This document shows positions 1-8,557 of a stretch of DNA of 64,000 bases, piece by piece. The stretch lies in NCBI RefSeq assembly GCF_013294025.1, contig NZ_JABSNL010000009.1, positions 62,001 to 126,000 on the forward strand. Reading direction: 5' to 3'. Position numbers and translations under genes: made by a program. Positions within the stretch are counted from its first letter, which is position 1, and each line of letters begins with the position of its first letter. Below the pieces are notes generated by a model that did no database searches, had not been told where the DNA came from, and saw nothing but the letters and a program-made list of their open reading frames with translations. Source of the DNA: Flavobacterium aeripolare. GTDB lineage: Bacteria; Bacteroidota; Bacteroidia; Flavobacteriales; Flavobacteriaceae.

Positions 1-139
1 GTCCTTGAAATGCATAAACATCTGTAATGTCTGCCGCGTTTCCTGTTACTGATGGCGCATCAATATGGTCTGCTGCAACAAGAACTAATCCTGAGATAGC
101 GACTAACGATAAGCCAATAATCATTTTTGTTTTTTTCAT
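1..139 (-). CDS. DUF4331 family protein, N-terminal fragment
   Basis: Only the first 46 codons are inside the window; the gene runs off the left edge. The ATG is at 137-139 on the minus strand. The protein starts with two lysines and a hydrophobic stretch ending near residue 22, as in a signal peptide. It continues ADHIDAPSVTGNAADITDVYAFQ, shown here in part: the D-H-x-D-A-P block followed by A-D-I-T-D-x-Y-A-F is the hallmark opening of DUF4331 proteins, which are exported and of unknown function. It is divergent from the ECF sigma/anti-sigma pair at 372-1693 and could belong to that regulon; this is inference from position only. Confidence 0.8.
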   Translation of the reverse strand, partial: MKKTKMIIGLSLVAISGLVLVAADHIDAPSVTGNAADITDVYAFQG

Positions 140-342
140 TTTGAAATAGTTTAATAGGTTATATACAAGTAGTTACGGGAAATTGTTTGTTGTGGTTTTA
201 TAAAAAGTAAATAAAAACTTAAAATAACTCACTATTTTACACAAACTCCTGATTAACAATTACTTAAAAACATAATAAAATCTTAACTATTTTACTTTAA
301 TGATTTTCCAACTGTAAATGCGATACTTAATTGATTTGTGGT

Positions 343-350
343 TAAGTTTG
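343..350 (+). promoter_or_regulatory. -7 promoter element of the sigma/anti-sigma operon
   Basis: TAAGTTTG matches the Bacteroidota housekeeping -7 consensus TAnnTTTG and lies 22 bases before the sigma factor ATG. No TTG at the usual -33 distance was seen, so the match is partial. Confidence 0.4.
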
Positions 351-371
351 TAATAACAAAACGACAAAATT

Positions 372-902
372 ATGAGCCAAGAAGAATTATTAGTCCTTAT
401 ATATAAGAAGGACGAAAGGGCGTTTACACACTTATACGATATGTATTCTAAAAGTTTGTTCTCGGTTATTAACGTTCTAGTGAAAAATAGAGAAGAAGCA
501 GAAGATGTTTTACAAGATGTCTTTGTCAAAATATGGAAAAACATCGATAGCTATAATGAGACTAAAGGCCGTTTTTATACTTGGATTTTAAATATAGCGC
601 GCAACACTTCTATAGATAAATTGCGATCTAAAGGCTTTAACAACAGTCAAAAAAACCTATCCTCAGATAATTTCGTATATCTATTAGACGACAGTAATAA
701 ACTGACGGATAAAGTAGACACGATCGGGATTAAAGAATTTGTCAAAAAATTAAAACCGAAATGTATACAAATTATTGATTTATTGTTCTTTAAAGGATAC
801 ACACAGCAAGAAGCCTCAGAGGAGCTGGAAATCCCCCTTGGAACAGTGAAAACACATAATAGAAACTGTATGAATGATTTAAGAAACTATCTAAAAGTAT
901 AA
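372..902 (+). CDS. ECF-type RNA polymerase sigma factor
   Basis: This 176-residue protein is a sigma-70 family extracytoplasmic-function sigma factor, which directs RNA polymerase to a stress regulon. Region 2 spans roughly residues 14-65, including the acidic AEDVLQDVFVKIW segment that contacts core polymerase and the -10 DNA. Region 4 lies at about residues 130-172, with a helix-turn-helix around GYTQQEASEELEIP followed by GTVKTH. Length is typical of ECF factors. Its TAA stop overlaps the ATG of the next gene (TAATG), so it is translationally coupled to the anti-sigma factor, the usual arrangement for this regulatory pair. Confidence 0.93.
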   Translation: MSQEELLVLIYKKDERAFTHLYDMYSKSLFSVINVLVKNREEAEDVLQDVFVKIWKNIDSYNETKGRFYTWILNIARNTSIDKLRSKGFNNSQKNLSSDNFVYLLDDSNKLTDKVDTIGIKEFVKKLKPKCIQIIDLLFFKGYTQQEASEELEIPLGTVKTHNRNCMNDLRNYLKV

Positions 903-1693
903 TGGAAAACGAAAATAGAGAATACATCGACTCCGGTATCTTAGAAATGTATGTTTACGGCCTATTGACTGAAAAAGAAAATGAAGAGATTGCAAATAAA
1001 GCCAAAGTAAATCCAGCAATTAACGAAGAGATCATTGCTATTGAAAAAGCTATAATTGCTTTATCTTCTAGCTTTTCTCCTTTTCACTCAGTAGCTAACT
1101 ATGAGAAGATTAAGGCAAAATTAGAATTGAAGCACGCTGATGTTATCGATCTTAAACCTAGAAGCAATGTAGCGCAATACATAGGTTGGGCAGCTGCGCT
1201 GTTGTTATTAGTAGGTATTGGTTATCAGTACAATGAACTGAATGTTACTACGAATCAAGTAGCAGTAACCGAAGTACAAAAAGCCAAACTAGAGCAAGAA
1301 AACAAAGCATTACAATTGCAAAATACTACTACCGAAACAAATCTAGCTGTTGTTAGAGATGTAAACAATACGGTCGTAGAACTTGCAGGACAAGCAGTTG
1401 CACCACAATCATCTGCAAAGGTGTACTGGAACAAGCAAACAGAAGTGGTTTATATTGATGCCGCTAACTTACCTGAACCACCAGAAGGAATGGTGTACCA
1501 AGTATGGGCTTTAAAACTAAACCCACTTACTCCTACGAGCATTGGTTTACTAGACAATTTTGTTGCTAATAACCAACATATATTTGCTGTAGAAAAAACG
1601 GGAGATGCCGAAGCATTTGGAATAACACTAGAGCCAAAAGGCGGAAGCTTAACTCCTACAATGGAGCAACTATACACCTTAGGAAAAGTATAA
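902..1693 (+). CDS. RskA-type anti-sigma factor
   Basis: A 263-residue membrane anti-sigma factor. The N-terminal 90 residues are cytoplasmic and resemble the anti-sigma K N-terminal domain (GILEMYVYGLLTEKENEEI). One membrane segment lies near residues 96-113 (YIGWAAALLLLVGIGY). A coiled-coil-like stretch follows at 125-150, then a C-terminal RskA domain at about 165-263 with Y-Q-V-W-A-L and F-G-I-T-L-E-P-x-G-G. In this family the protein sequesters its sigma factor until regulated proteolysis releases it. It overlaps the sigma gene by one base. A strong terminator follows at 1750. Confidence 0.88.
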   Translation: MENENREYIDSGILEMYVYGLLTEKENEEIANKAKVNPAINEEIIAIEKAIIALSSSFSPFHSVANYEKIKAKLELKHADVIDLKPRSNVAQYIGWAAALLLLVGIGYQYNELNVTTNQVAVTEVQKAKLEQENKALQLQNTTTETNLAVVRDVNNTVVELAGQAVAPQSSAKVYWNKQTEVVYIDAANLPEPPEGMVYQVWALKLNPLTPTSIGLLDNFVANNQHIFAVEKTGDAEAFGITLEPKGGSLTPTMEQLYTLGKV

Positions 1694-1749
1694 ATTTATT
1701 TATTTTCGAAAGTAAAGACTGCGGTCCTGACTTTGATATCGTAAAAAAA

Positions 1750-1778
1750 CCAGACAGTTTAGATTGTCTGGTTTTTTT
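1750..1778 (+). terminator. Rho-independent terminator of the sigma/anti-sigma operon
   Basis: Perfect 7-bp stem CCAGACA / TGTCTGG with an 8-base loop, followed by a run of T. Confidence 0.9.
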
Positions 1779-1874
1779 TATGGATTTGTAATGTCGATAA
1801 ATTAACGTACTAGCATGAGAAATACACTTTTATAACATTCCTGTTAAATGAATCCATTGCACTGAAAAGTATGT

Positions 1875-1882
1875 TATATTTG
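1875..1882 (+). promoter_or_regulatory. -7 promoter element of the dihydrouridine synthase gene
   Basis: TATATTTG fits TAnnTTTG and lies 16 bases upstream of the ATG at 1899, implying a very short leader. Confidence 0.55.
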
Positions 1883-1898
1883 CACTTTTATATATTAC

Positions 1899-2849
1899 AT
1901 GAGCTATACCCTACTTTCCTCTCCTTTACAAGGATTTACAGATTTCCGATTTAGAAATGCACAAAACAAAATTTTTGGCGGAATCGATACCTTCTATGCA
2001 CCATACATTCGTTTAAACGGAAAAATGATCATAAAGAATTCGTACCAACGCGATTTATTGCCAGAGAACAATTCAGAATTAGAGGTCATTCCGCAAATCA
2101 TAACTAACGATGCTGATGAGTTTCTATTTGTTTCTAAGTATGTACGCGAACTGGGCTACAAAGAACTAAACTGGAATCTTGGTTGCCCTTATCCTATGGT
2201 TACCAAATGTGGTATGGGATCTGGACTAATAAGCAACACAACAAAAATTGAAGAGATATTGCATCGCGTACAAAACGAATCTGATGTTATCGTTTCTATG
2301 AAAATGCGTTTGGGTTATGAAACCACAGAGGAAATTCTAGATGTATTGCCAATTTTAGAAAAATACAATGTTAAAAATGTTGCCATACATGCCCGTCTAG
2401 GCAAGCAATTGTATAAAGGTGGTGTGCACTTAGATGCTTTTCAAACTTGTGTTGATCAAAGCAAAGTAAAACTATATTACAACGGTGATATTACCACCGT
2501 AACTAAGTTTAAAGAAATGCAAGCCCGTTTTCCTAGTATTGATCACTGGATGATAGGTCGGGGTTTGATCTCTGATCCTTTTTTACCTAGCATGATAAAA
2601 AACGACACTCTGGAATATCCTAAGAACAAGATCGATTTAATCAGTGAATTTCATGATACTTTGTATCAAGGATATAGTGAATCCCTTTCTGGAGCGACGC
2701 ACATCCTTTTAAAAATGCATCATTTGTGGGAATATTTTTCAGTGATTTTTACCAATCCTCATAAAGTACACAAGAAAATAAAAAAGGCAAATAGCACACG
2801 AAACTACGAAATCGCTGTTGCTGAAATACTAAAAGCCGAAAGGTTTTAA
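1899..2849 (+). CDS. tRNA-dihydrouridine synthase
   Basis: A 316-residue flavoenzyme that reduces specific uridines in tRNA D-loops to dihydrouridine with NADPH. It opens with LLSSPLQGFTDFRFR, equivalent to the FMN-binding 'APM.G.TD..FR' start of the Dus family. The active-site block LNWNLGCPYPMVTKCGMG carries the catalytic cysteine in the N-x-G-C-P context. The segments MKMRLGYE and IHARLGKQLY contribute to FMN and substrate binding, and WMIGRGLISDPFL is the conserved phosphate-binding region. Length fits bacterial DusC-like enzymes. It is a monocistronic unit between its own promoter at 1875 and a hairpin at 2861. Which uridine it modifies cannot be judged. Confidence 0.92.
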   Translation: MSYTLLSSPLQGFTDFRFRNAQNKIFGGIDTFYAPYIRLNGKMIIKNSYQRDLLPENNSELEVIPQIITNDADEFLFVSKYVRELGYKELNWNLGCPYPMVTKCGMGSGLISNTTKIEEILHRVQNESDVIVSMKMRLGYETTEEILDVLPILEKYNVKNVAIHARLGKQLYKGGVHLDAFQTCVDQSKVKLYYNGDITTVTKFKEMQARFPSIDHWMIGRGLISDPFLPSMIKNDTLEYPKNKIDLISEFHDTLYQGYSESLSGATHILLKMHHLWEYFSVIFTNPHKVHKKIKKANSTRNYEIAVAEILKAERF

Positions 2850-2860
2850 ACCAAAAAAAA

Positions 2861-2891
2861 AGTGTCAACTAAATTAGTTGACACTTTTTTT
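2861..2891. terminator. Bidirectional terminator between dus and ccsBA
   Basis: Perfect 10-bp stem AGTGTCAACT / AGTTGACACT with a 5-base loop, flanked by an A run before and a T run after, so it can serve both convergent genes. Confidence 0.9.
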
Positions 2892-2911
2892 ATACCCTGT
2901 TTGCAGCAGGA

Positions 2912-5900
2912 TTATTTTTTGTAATATTTTCTATACTTAGGATAGGTAATCGCTCCAATCAGCGAAATCGATCCTAGTGAATACCAAATCCAACTCAATG
3001 AATGTGCTTCTCCACTAGCATAGGAGTGCAGTCCTACCAAGTGAAAGTTTACGCCATAATACGTAAACAAAATAGATATAAAAGCAAACATACTCATCAG
3101 GTTAAAAATCCATTTTCCTCTTAACGCAGGTACAAAACGAGCGTGAATTACAAAGGCATACACCATGATACTAATCAAGGCCCAAGTTTCTTTTGGATCC
3201 CATCCCCAGTAACGCCCCCAGCTTTCATTGGCCCATTGCCCTCCAAGGAAGTTCCCTATGGTAAGCAGGATAAGACCTATTGTTAAAGCCATTTCGTTAA
3301 TATAAGTAATCTCTTGAATGTTTAAATCCATCTTAGCTTTGTTCTTTTCATTGGTAAAAAAGATCAATAAAAGCGATACAAAACCTAGAATCATACCCAG
3401 CGCAAATGGACCGTAACTAGCCACAATAACCGCTACGTGAATCATTAACCAATACGAATTAAGAACCGGTTGTAAATTAGCAATTTCTGGGTCTAACCAG
3501 TTGGCATAAGCCGCCATGAAAATCATCGAAGTCACAAAGGCTGCAGAAGCTACTGTAAGTTTAGATTTTCTATCGAATGCTAAACCAAAGAACATTGTTG
3601 CCCATGCCACATAAATAATTGCTTCATAAGCGTTACTCCATGGTGCGTGACCAGATATGTACCATCTCGCAATTAAAGCTACCGTATGTAAGCCAAAGAA
3701 TACCGCTATTAAAATATGAAAGCCATTTACAGTTACACGCAAATACTTTTTATCAAAGAAGATACTAAACAAAGTAAAGATCAACATGAATATCCCTGAA
3801 AGCGCATAACAAAAGAATAACTTAGGAAGAATATCATACTTATTGTACAAAATTTCCAAATCGATTTTGTCTTCACTAGGTCTTACTTTAGAACCAAATT
3901 TCTTTTGGAATCCATTCAAACTTTCCACTAGATCATCGGCATTTTTAAAATCACCGGTCTGTGATGCTTGATTTAAAGAACCAAAATACAATGGTAGAAC
4001 GCTTTTAGTATACGTAGAATCCATTCCTTTTAATCCCGCTTCACCTAATTCTAAAGCAGATACCCATTTATTATTAGGATCATTTGGAATAGGGAAAATC
4101 TTTAATATTCTTCCGCTCAAGGCAGATTCCATTAAATTGACTTTCTTATCTGTTTCGATAAAATCCTTTTCAAATTGGTTAGGATTTGCTGCTTTATAAG
4201 CTGCATCTAAGTAAGGAGATAATTTATAATTCCCTTTTTCGTCAAAGAAAGCAATGAACGGAGCTTTAACCATTTTAGAGTCAACTCCTATAATTTTTCT
4301 AATACTATCATTTCCTTCCCTCATATACACTAGAGGAATTTCGATCCAAAACTGTGCATACTGTGACATAGAAAGAAACACCTGATCAGGATTCATCCCT
4401 TTGTATGAGTTAGCGTGACTCACCTTACGCAACAACTCTGATGAGAATGTATTGATAGGTTTCATTCTACCTCCAGCATCTTGAATCACTAATCGACCAA
4501 ATTTTGCCGCGTGTTCTTTATTCACCTGGAACTTGTTCAATAAAGAATCCAGTTGCTTCTCTGTAGGCGCTACTCTAGTGTGCGTTCCGTTTTCTATATG
4601 ATCTGCGTGATCCCCATTTTCATCATGATCGTGGTTGTGCGCTTGCGAAAAACCACTCAAACTCATCATTAAGACAAGAATGGTAATTAATTTTGATTTT
4701 TTAGTTTTAACCACTTCTAATTTTCTTTTTAAATCGGTAAAGCGAGAGTGCTTTGTAAACATAATTGCCATCATAGCAAAGAACAACATGAAATAACCTG
4801 CGTAAGTAATTGCTGTACCCCAAAAATCATGATTTACAGACAGCACCGTACCTTTTTCATCTGGATCAAACGACGATTGAAAAAAGCGGTATCCTTTATA
4901 ATCTAACACGTTATTCATGAATATTCTAGCGTCAAACGTTTCTGATGGATCTTGAACCGTCACTTTACTTTCAAACGAAGAGTAACTTTTCTCTGTTCCT
5001 GGATATTTTTGAGCAATAAAATCGTTCAATTTCAATTTAAATGGCAAGACATAGGCTTTACTTCCGTAGAAAAAACTGTAATCAATATTCCCTATTCTTA
5101 GCGTTTTAGCCTCTCCTATTTTTCCTTTTGACCCTACTATTGTAACTTCTTTTTCCTCACCGTTTGCACGTACTTTTAACACTAATGCATCGTCATGAGT
5201 TTTAGCTTTAAAATCATTATTAGATTCATAAGCAATAACTCCTTTTACTGCAGGATCAGGAAATACAAAACGTTTTTCTCCTATGCTGTAAAGGGAACGC
5301 ATCATTAACGGTTGTACAACATCTTTTTGTACTTTTCCTTGAAACTTATCAGCCATACGCATGAAGTCCCCTTCAAATGGCGTTTGAATCGTATATTCTT
5401 TTCCAGTAGTGTTAATGTTAATCGCACCTTCTGTAGGGTTGTTTAAAGCAAACAGCACATTGTGAATGTTTTGAACTTCCCCTTCTTTAATAAAATGCTC
5501 TTCACGACCACCATCACCAGCTTCGACTAGCTTAATATAGGTAACTCCTTTTGGATCTGCTTTTACATACTCCTTTGCTCCCATCACAAAATCTTCGTAA
5601 GATACTTCAAAGGGAGTATCAGCAAATTTTTCACTTATGGTAAAGTTGTTGTTTGTAACAGGCGATAGCAATAACGGCTCCTCAAAAACCCTACGCTTCA
5701 TTTCTCCTTTGTATTCCCCATCGACAAAAACAGTCAAAAACGTCTTGTCTGAGTAGAATTGGTTTTCAGCCGCTCCTTCACGTATGGGCATCATTCCCTC
5801 ATAACTTATGTAACGGGTTACAAACGCACCTAGTAAAATAAAAATGAACGCTAAGTGTAAAAGCAAAGTAGCCCATTTTTCTTTTTTCAATAATTGATAA

Positions 5901-6103
5901 CGCTTGATATTTCCTAAAAAGTTGATTAGAAAAAACACCATTATCACCTCAAACCACCAGGCATTGTAAATAAATATTCTTGCCGTGTCTGTGTTATACT
6001 TGCTTTCGATAAAAGTTCCTACACCCATTGCAACTGCAAATACGATAAAAAGTAGGGCCATTAATCGGGTTGAAAACAAGAAAGAGAATAATTTTTTATT
6101 CAT
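2912..6103 (-). CDS. ccsBA: Fused cytochrome c biogenesis protein CcsBA (ResB-CcsA)
   Basis: A 1063-residue integral membrane protein of the System II pathway, which exports haem and ligates it to apocytochrome c in the periplasm. Residues 1-460 are ResB/CcsB-like: membrane helices near 10-30, 45-65 and 78-98, a large periplasmic domain, then a helix near 430-450. Residues about 750-1063 are CcsA-like with several helices and the tryptophan-rich haem-handling motif WGRYWGWDPKETWAL. Between them sits a second signal-peptide-like stretch (ITILVLMMSLSGFSQA) followed by a His/Asp-rich tract around residues 482-500. That arrangement suggests a fusion of once separate genes. Fused CcsBA is the normal form in Bacteroidota. 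Only minus-strand gene here, with its own promoter-like element at 6135. Confidence 0.93.
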   Translation of the reverse strand: MNKKLFSFLFSTRLMALLFIVFAVAMGVGTFIESKYNTDTARIFIYNAWWFEVIMVFFLINFLGNIKRYQLLKKEKWATLLLHLAFIFILLGAFVTRYISYEGMMPIREGAAENQFYSDKTFLTVFVDGEYKGEMKRRVFEEPLLLSPVTNNNFTISEKFADTPFEVSYEDFVMGAKEYVKADPKGVTYIKLVEAGDGGREEHFIKEGEVQNIHNVLFALNNPTEGAININTTGKEYTIQTPFEGDFMRMADKFQGKVQKDVVQPLMMRSLYSIGEKRFVFPDPAVKGVIAYESNNDFKAKTHDDALVLKVRANGEEKEVTIVGSKGKIGEAKTLRIGNIDYSFFYGSKAYVLPFKLKLNDFIAQKYPGTEKSYSSFESKVTVQDPSETFDARIFMNNVLDYKGYRFFQSSFDPDEKGTVLSVNHDFWGTAITYAGYFMLFFAMMAIMFTKHSRFTDLKRKLEVVKTKKSKLITILVLMMSLSGFSQAHNHDHDENGDHADHIENGTHTRVAPTEKQLDSLLNKFQVNKEHAAKFGRLVIQDAGGRMKPINTFSSELLRKVSHANSYKGMNPDQVFLSMSQYAQFWIEIPLVYMREGNDSIRKIIGVDSKMVKAPFIAFFDEKGNYKLSPYLDAAYKAANPNQFEKDFIETDKKVNLMESALSGRILKIFPIPNDPNNKWVSALELGEAGLKGMDSTYTKSVLPLYFGSLNQASQTGDFKNADDLVESLNGFQKKFGSKVRPSEDKIDLEILYNKYDILPKLFFCYALSGIFMLIFTLFSIFFDKKYLRVTVNGFHILIAVFFGLHTVALIARWYISGHAPWSNAYEAIIYVAWATMFFGLAFDRKSKLTVASAAFVTSMIFMAAYANWLDPEIANLQPVLNSYWLMIHVAVIVASYGPFALGMILGFVSLLLIFFTNEKNKAKMDLNIQEITYINEMALTIGLILLTIGNFLGGQWANESWGRYWGWDPKETWALISIMVYAFVIHARFVPALRGKWIFNLMSMFAFISILFTYYGVNFHLVGLHSYASGEAHSLSWIWYSLGSISLIGAITYPKYRKYYKK

Positions 6104-6134
6104 TTGTAAAGAATTACGATTTTAAAAAGTCCGA

Positions 6135-6142
6135 CAAAAGTA
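6135..6142 (-). promoter_or_regulatory. -7 promoter element of ccsBA
   Basis: On the minus strand the sequence reads TACTTTTG, matching TAnnTTTG, 31 bases upstream of the start codon. No clear -33 TTG was found. Confidence 0.45.
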
Positions 6143-6230
6143 CTTAAAAATGTTGAATTTTTTGGCCGTACATTTGTTAATAATATCCAAAAATAGCCTT
6201 TTAAACCGCCTATAATCAAAGAAATTTTGG

Positions 6231-6355
6231 GCGTGCCCCCTTTCCTAACAAAGGGCTAATTTTTATTGCAGCCATAAGCCCTTTATTAGCAAAGCCGTCG
6301 GGTCATTCGCGCTACTTCGGTAGCTTGCTACTACCCCTCACGCAAACCCTGTAAG
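6231..6355. repeat. Degenerate REP-like extragenic palindromic element
   Basis: The 506-base stretch between ccsBA and the next start contains no convincing gene. From 6231 it holds a near palindrome (GGGCGTGCCCC), an AAAGGGCTA / TAAGCCCTTT pair, the hairpin CTACTTCGGTAG, and the GTCGGGTCATTCGCGC and ACCCCTCACGCAAA blocks. Similar GC-rich mosaics are widespread between flavobacterial genes, as far as I remember. Boundaries are approximate. The rest of the gap (6360-6590) shows nothing I recognise. Confidence 0.5.
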
Positions 6356-6597
6356 CCAGCACGATCACGTTAGACACTTATTGTACAACCAGTTAGCAAA
6401 ACCATTAGAAGAACAAACGGAACATTCTCGAGCACAAACCGCCACATTTGTTATTCATTCGATAAAAATAAACAGTCTTTAAGTGAATTGCTAACAGACC
6501 ATAATTTGTAAAACATTTTAGGATTCTTGCAGCACAAATTCCAAGCTGCACATGGCATCATCACGCTATTTGCTAGATTCACGTGCTTTTTTTTTGT

Positions 6598-6605
6598 TAT
6601 TTTTG
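6598..6605 (+). promoter_or_regulatory. -7 promoter element almost abutting a start codon
   Basis: TATTTTTG fits TAnnTTTG. Only four bases separate it from the ATG at 6610, so the transcript probably begins at or near the start codon. This argues against the upstream ATG at 6583 as the start. Confidence 0.55.
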
Positions 6606-6609
6606 CCTT

Positions 6610-7383
6610 ATGATTAAAGTAATTGTTATAGGATCAGGCAATGTGGCGCAGCACTTAATCACTGCGTTTCAAAATGCCGAAAAGACCGAGAGCGGGATCT
6701 CGCTAATCCAAGTATTTGCACGAAAAAGGGAAAGCCTAGCAGCAATAATACCCATTCAAAAAGTCACTAATGAGTTCAGCGAACTACTAGAGGCCGATTT
6801 GTATATTATTGCCGTTTCTGATGATGCTATAGAAGCAGTCTCTAACGAATTGTTGTTTAAAAATCGCTTGGTAGCGCACACCTCTGGTAGCATTCCCATG
6901 ACCGTACTAAACGACAACAACAGGAAAGCTGTATTCTATCCCTTGCAAAGTTTTACTAAGGGAGCTGCAGTCGATTTTAAAACCATACCGCTGTGTCTAG
7001 AGGCCGAAAACAGTATTGACTTTCACACACTTAACAAAGTGGGGAAAATCATCTCTGATCATGCGACAGCAATTAATTCGCAACAACGTAAAGCCTTGCA
7101 TGTAGCGGCAGTTTTTGCTAATAATTTTAGTAATCATTTATACCAAATTGCAAATGACATTTGCGTAGCAAACAAAGTGCCTTTTGCTGTTTTAAAACCG
7201 CTCATTCTAGAAACAGCAAAAAAGATTGCAACATTAGATCCTGAGCAAGCACAAACCGGACCTGCAAAACGCAACGACCAACTCACTATTGAAGCACATG
7301 AGGCTTTCATAAATGATGATAACCAACTCAAAATTTACAAATTACTAACACAATCAATACAGCACAATGGCAAAAAGTTATAA
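6610..7383 (+). CDS. Rossmann-fold / DUF2520 domain protein
   Basis: A 257-residue protein with an N-terminal NAD(P)-binding Rossmann fold (VIVIGSGNVAQHL, glycine-rich loop at residues 7-11). The next segment, YIIAVSDDAIEAVS with AHTSGSIPM, is typical of the F420-dependent NADP oxidoreductase/ProC-like superfamily. The helical C-terminal half matches DUF2520 (HVAAVFANNFSNHLY). The family resembles 6-phosphogluconate/pyrroline-carboxylate dehydrogenases, but its substrate is not established. I chose 6610 because the -7 box sits between the two candidate ATGs. It overlaps the kdsC-like gene by 17 bases and is probably co-transcribed with it and maf. Confidence 0.85.
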   Translation: MIKVIVIGSGNVAQHLITAFQNAEKTESGISLIQVFARKRESLAAIIPIQKVTNEFSELLEADLYIIAVSDDAIEAVSNELLFKNRLVAHTSGSIPMTVLNDNNRKAVFYPLQSFTKGAAVDFKTIPLCLEAENSIDFHTLNKVGKIISDHATAINSQQRKALHVAAVFANNFSNHLYQIANDICVANKVPFAVLKPLILETAKKIATLDPEQAQTGPAKRNDQLTIEAHEAFINDDNQLKIYKLLTQSIQHNGKKL

Positions 7384-7894
7384 AGAATTAATGAACGACA
7401 TCACCACATTCATATTTGACGTAGATGGTGTATTAACAGATAGTTCAGTGGTAGTAACTACTGCAGGAGAAATACTTCGTACAATGAACATTAGGGATGG
7501 TTATGCAATGAAAGCAGCTGTAGAAAACGGCTACAATGTATGTGTAATCTCAGGAGGAAGCAATGAAGGTGTGCGAGTGAGACTGCGCAATCTAGGAATT
7601 ACTGATATTCATTTAGGAACTCCTGATAAAGTGGAGACATTCAAGGAATACGTAGAGTTATACAATATCAAACCAGAACAAGTGTTATACATGGGAGATG
7701 ATATTCCTGATTACCATGTCATGAAATTAGTAGGATTACCTACTTGCCCGCAAGATGCTTGTCCTGAAATCAAAGCTATCTCTAAGTATATTTCGCATAA
7801 AAACGGTGGTAAAGCCGCAGCAAGAGATGTAATCGAACAAGTGATGAAAGTACACGGAAAGTGGATGACTCACTTTGATGGCGCTCACGATTAA
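7367..7894 (+). CDS. kdsC: KdsC-type HAD phosphatase (KDO 8-phosphate phosphatase)
   Basis: A 175-residue HAD-superfamily phosphatase without a large cap domain. It has motif I FDVDGVLTD with the nucleophilic aspartate, motif II region CVISGGSNEGVRVR and motif IV YMGDDIPDYHVM, followed by GLPTCPQDA as in KdsC. KdsC removes the phosphate from 3-deoxy-D-manno-octulosonate 8-phosphate in the lipopolysaccharide KDO pathway. Length and motif spacing match. No other KDO genes lie next to it, so the substrate is inferred from family resemblance. It overlaps the preceding DUF2520 gene and is followed 77 bases later by maf. Confidence 0.88.
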   Translation: MAKSYKELMNDITTFIFDVDGVLTDSSVVVTTAGEILRTMNIRDGYAMKAAVENGYNVCVISGGSNEGVRVRLRNLGITDIHLGTPDKVETFKEYVELYNIKPEQVLYMGDDIPDYHVMKLVGLPTCPQDACPEIKAISKYISHKNGGKAAARDVIEQVMKVHGKWMTHFDGAHD

Positions 7895-7971
7895 TACCAC
7901 AAATCAACTCGCTTACAAAACGGCTTTTTCGAATAAAAAAAAAGATTATAAATCCATAAGAATACCAAACG

Positions 7972-8556
7972 ATGCTTAGAGAAAAACTTAAAAATTACAA
8001 TTTAATACTAGCTTCAGGTTCGCCAAGAAGACAGCAGTTTTTTAAGGATTTAGACCTTGATTTTGAAATTCGATTAAAAGAAATTGAAGAAGTCTATCCT
8101 CCTGAACTAAAAGGCTTTGAAATCACTGACTTCTTAGCTGAGTTGAAGTCCTACGCCTTTGATGGAGCGTTGAAAGAAAATGATTTATTGATCACTAGCG
8201 ACACGATAGTTTGGCACAATAACATCGCCTTAGGAAAACCTAAAGATGAGCAAGACGCTTTTAAAACATTGCAATCGCTTTCTAACGCTACACATGAAGT
8301 GATAACATCGGTGTGTTTTAAAACAATGGATACGACAACGGTTTTTCACGAAACCACAAAGGTGACCTTTAACGCGATAAGTGATGAGGCAATCCAGTAT
8401 TACATTTCAAATTACAAACCGTATGATAAAGCTGGTGCTTACGGAATCCAAGAATGGATTGGTGCTATCGCCGTATCAAAAATCGAAGGATCGTATGCTA
8501 ATGTAATGGGGATGCCTGTTGATAAAGTGTATGAATATTTAAATCAATTGCCATAA
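7972..8556 (+). CDS. maf: Maf-like nucleoside triphosphate pyrophosphatase
   Basis: A 194-residue Maf/HAM1-superfamily enzyme that hydrolyses non-canonical or excess nucleoside triphosphates to monophosphates and pyrophosphate. It shows the signature ASGSPRR near residue 15, a catalytic SDTIV block near residue 75 followed by LGKPKD, and the C-terminal AYGIQEWIGA / GSYANVMGMP segments. These are typical of dTTP/UTP-specific Maf proteins. Only one base separates its stop from the next gene's ATG, so the MscS-like gene is probably translationally coupled. Confidence 0.93.
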   Translation: MLREKLKNYNLILASGSPRRQQFFKDLDLDFEIRLKEIEEVYPPELKGFEITDFLAELKSYAFDGALKENDLLITSDTIVWHNNIALGKPKDEQDAFKTLQSLSNATHEVITSVCFKTMDTTTVFHETTKVTFNAISDEAIQYYISNYKPYDKAGAYGIQEWIGAIAVSKIEGSYANVMGMPVDKVYEYLNQLP

Positions 8557-8557
8557 A

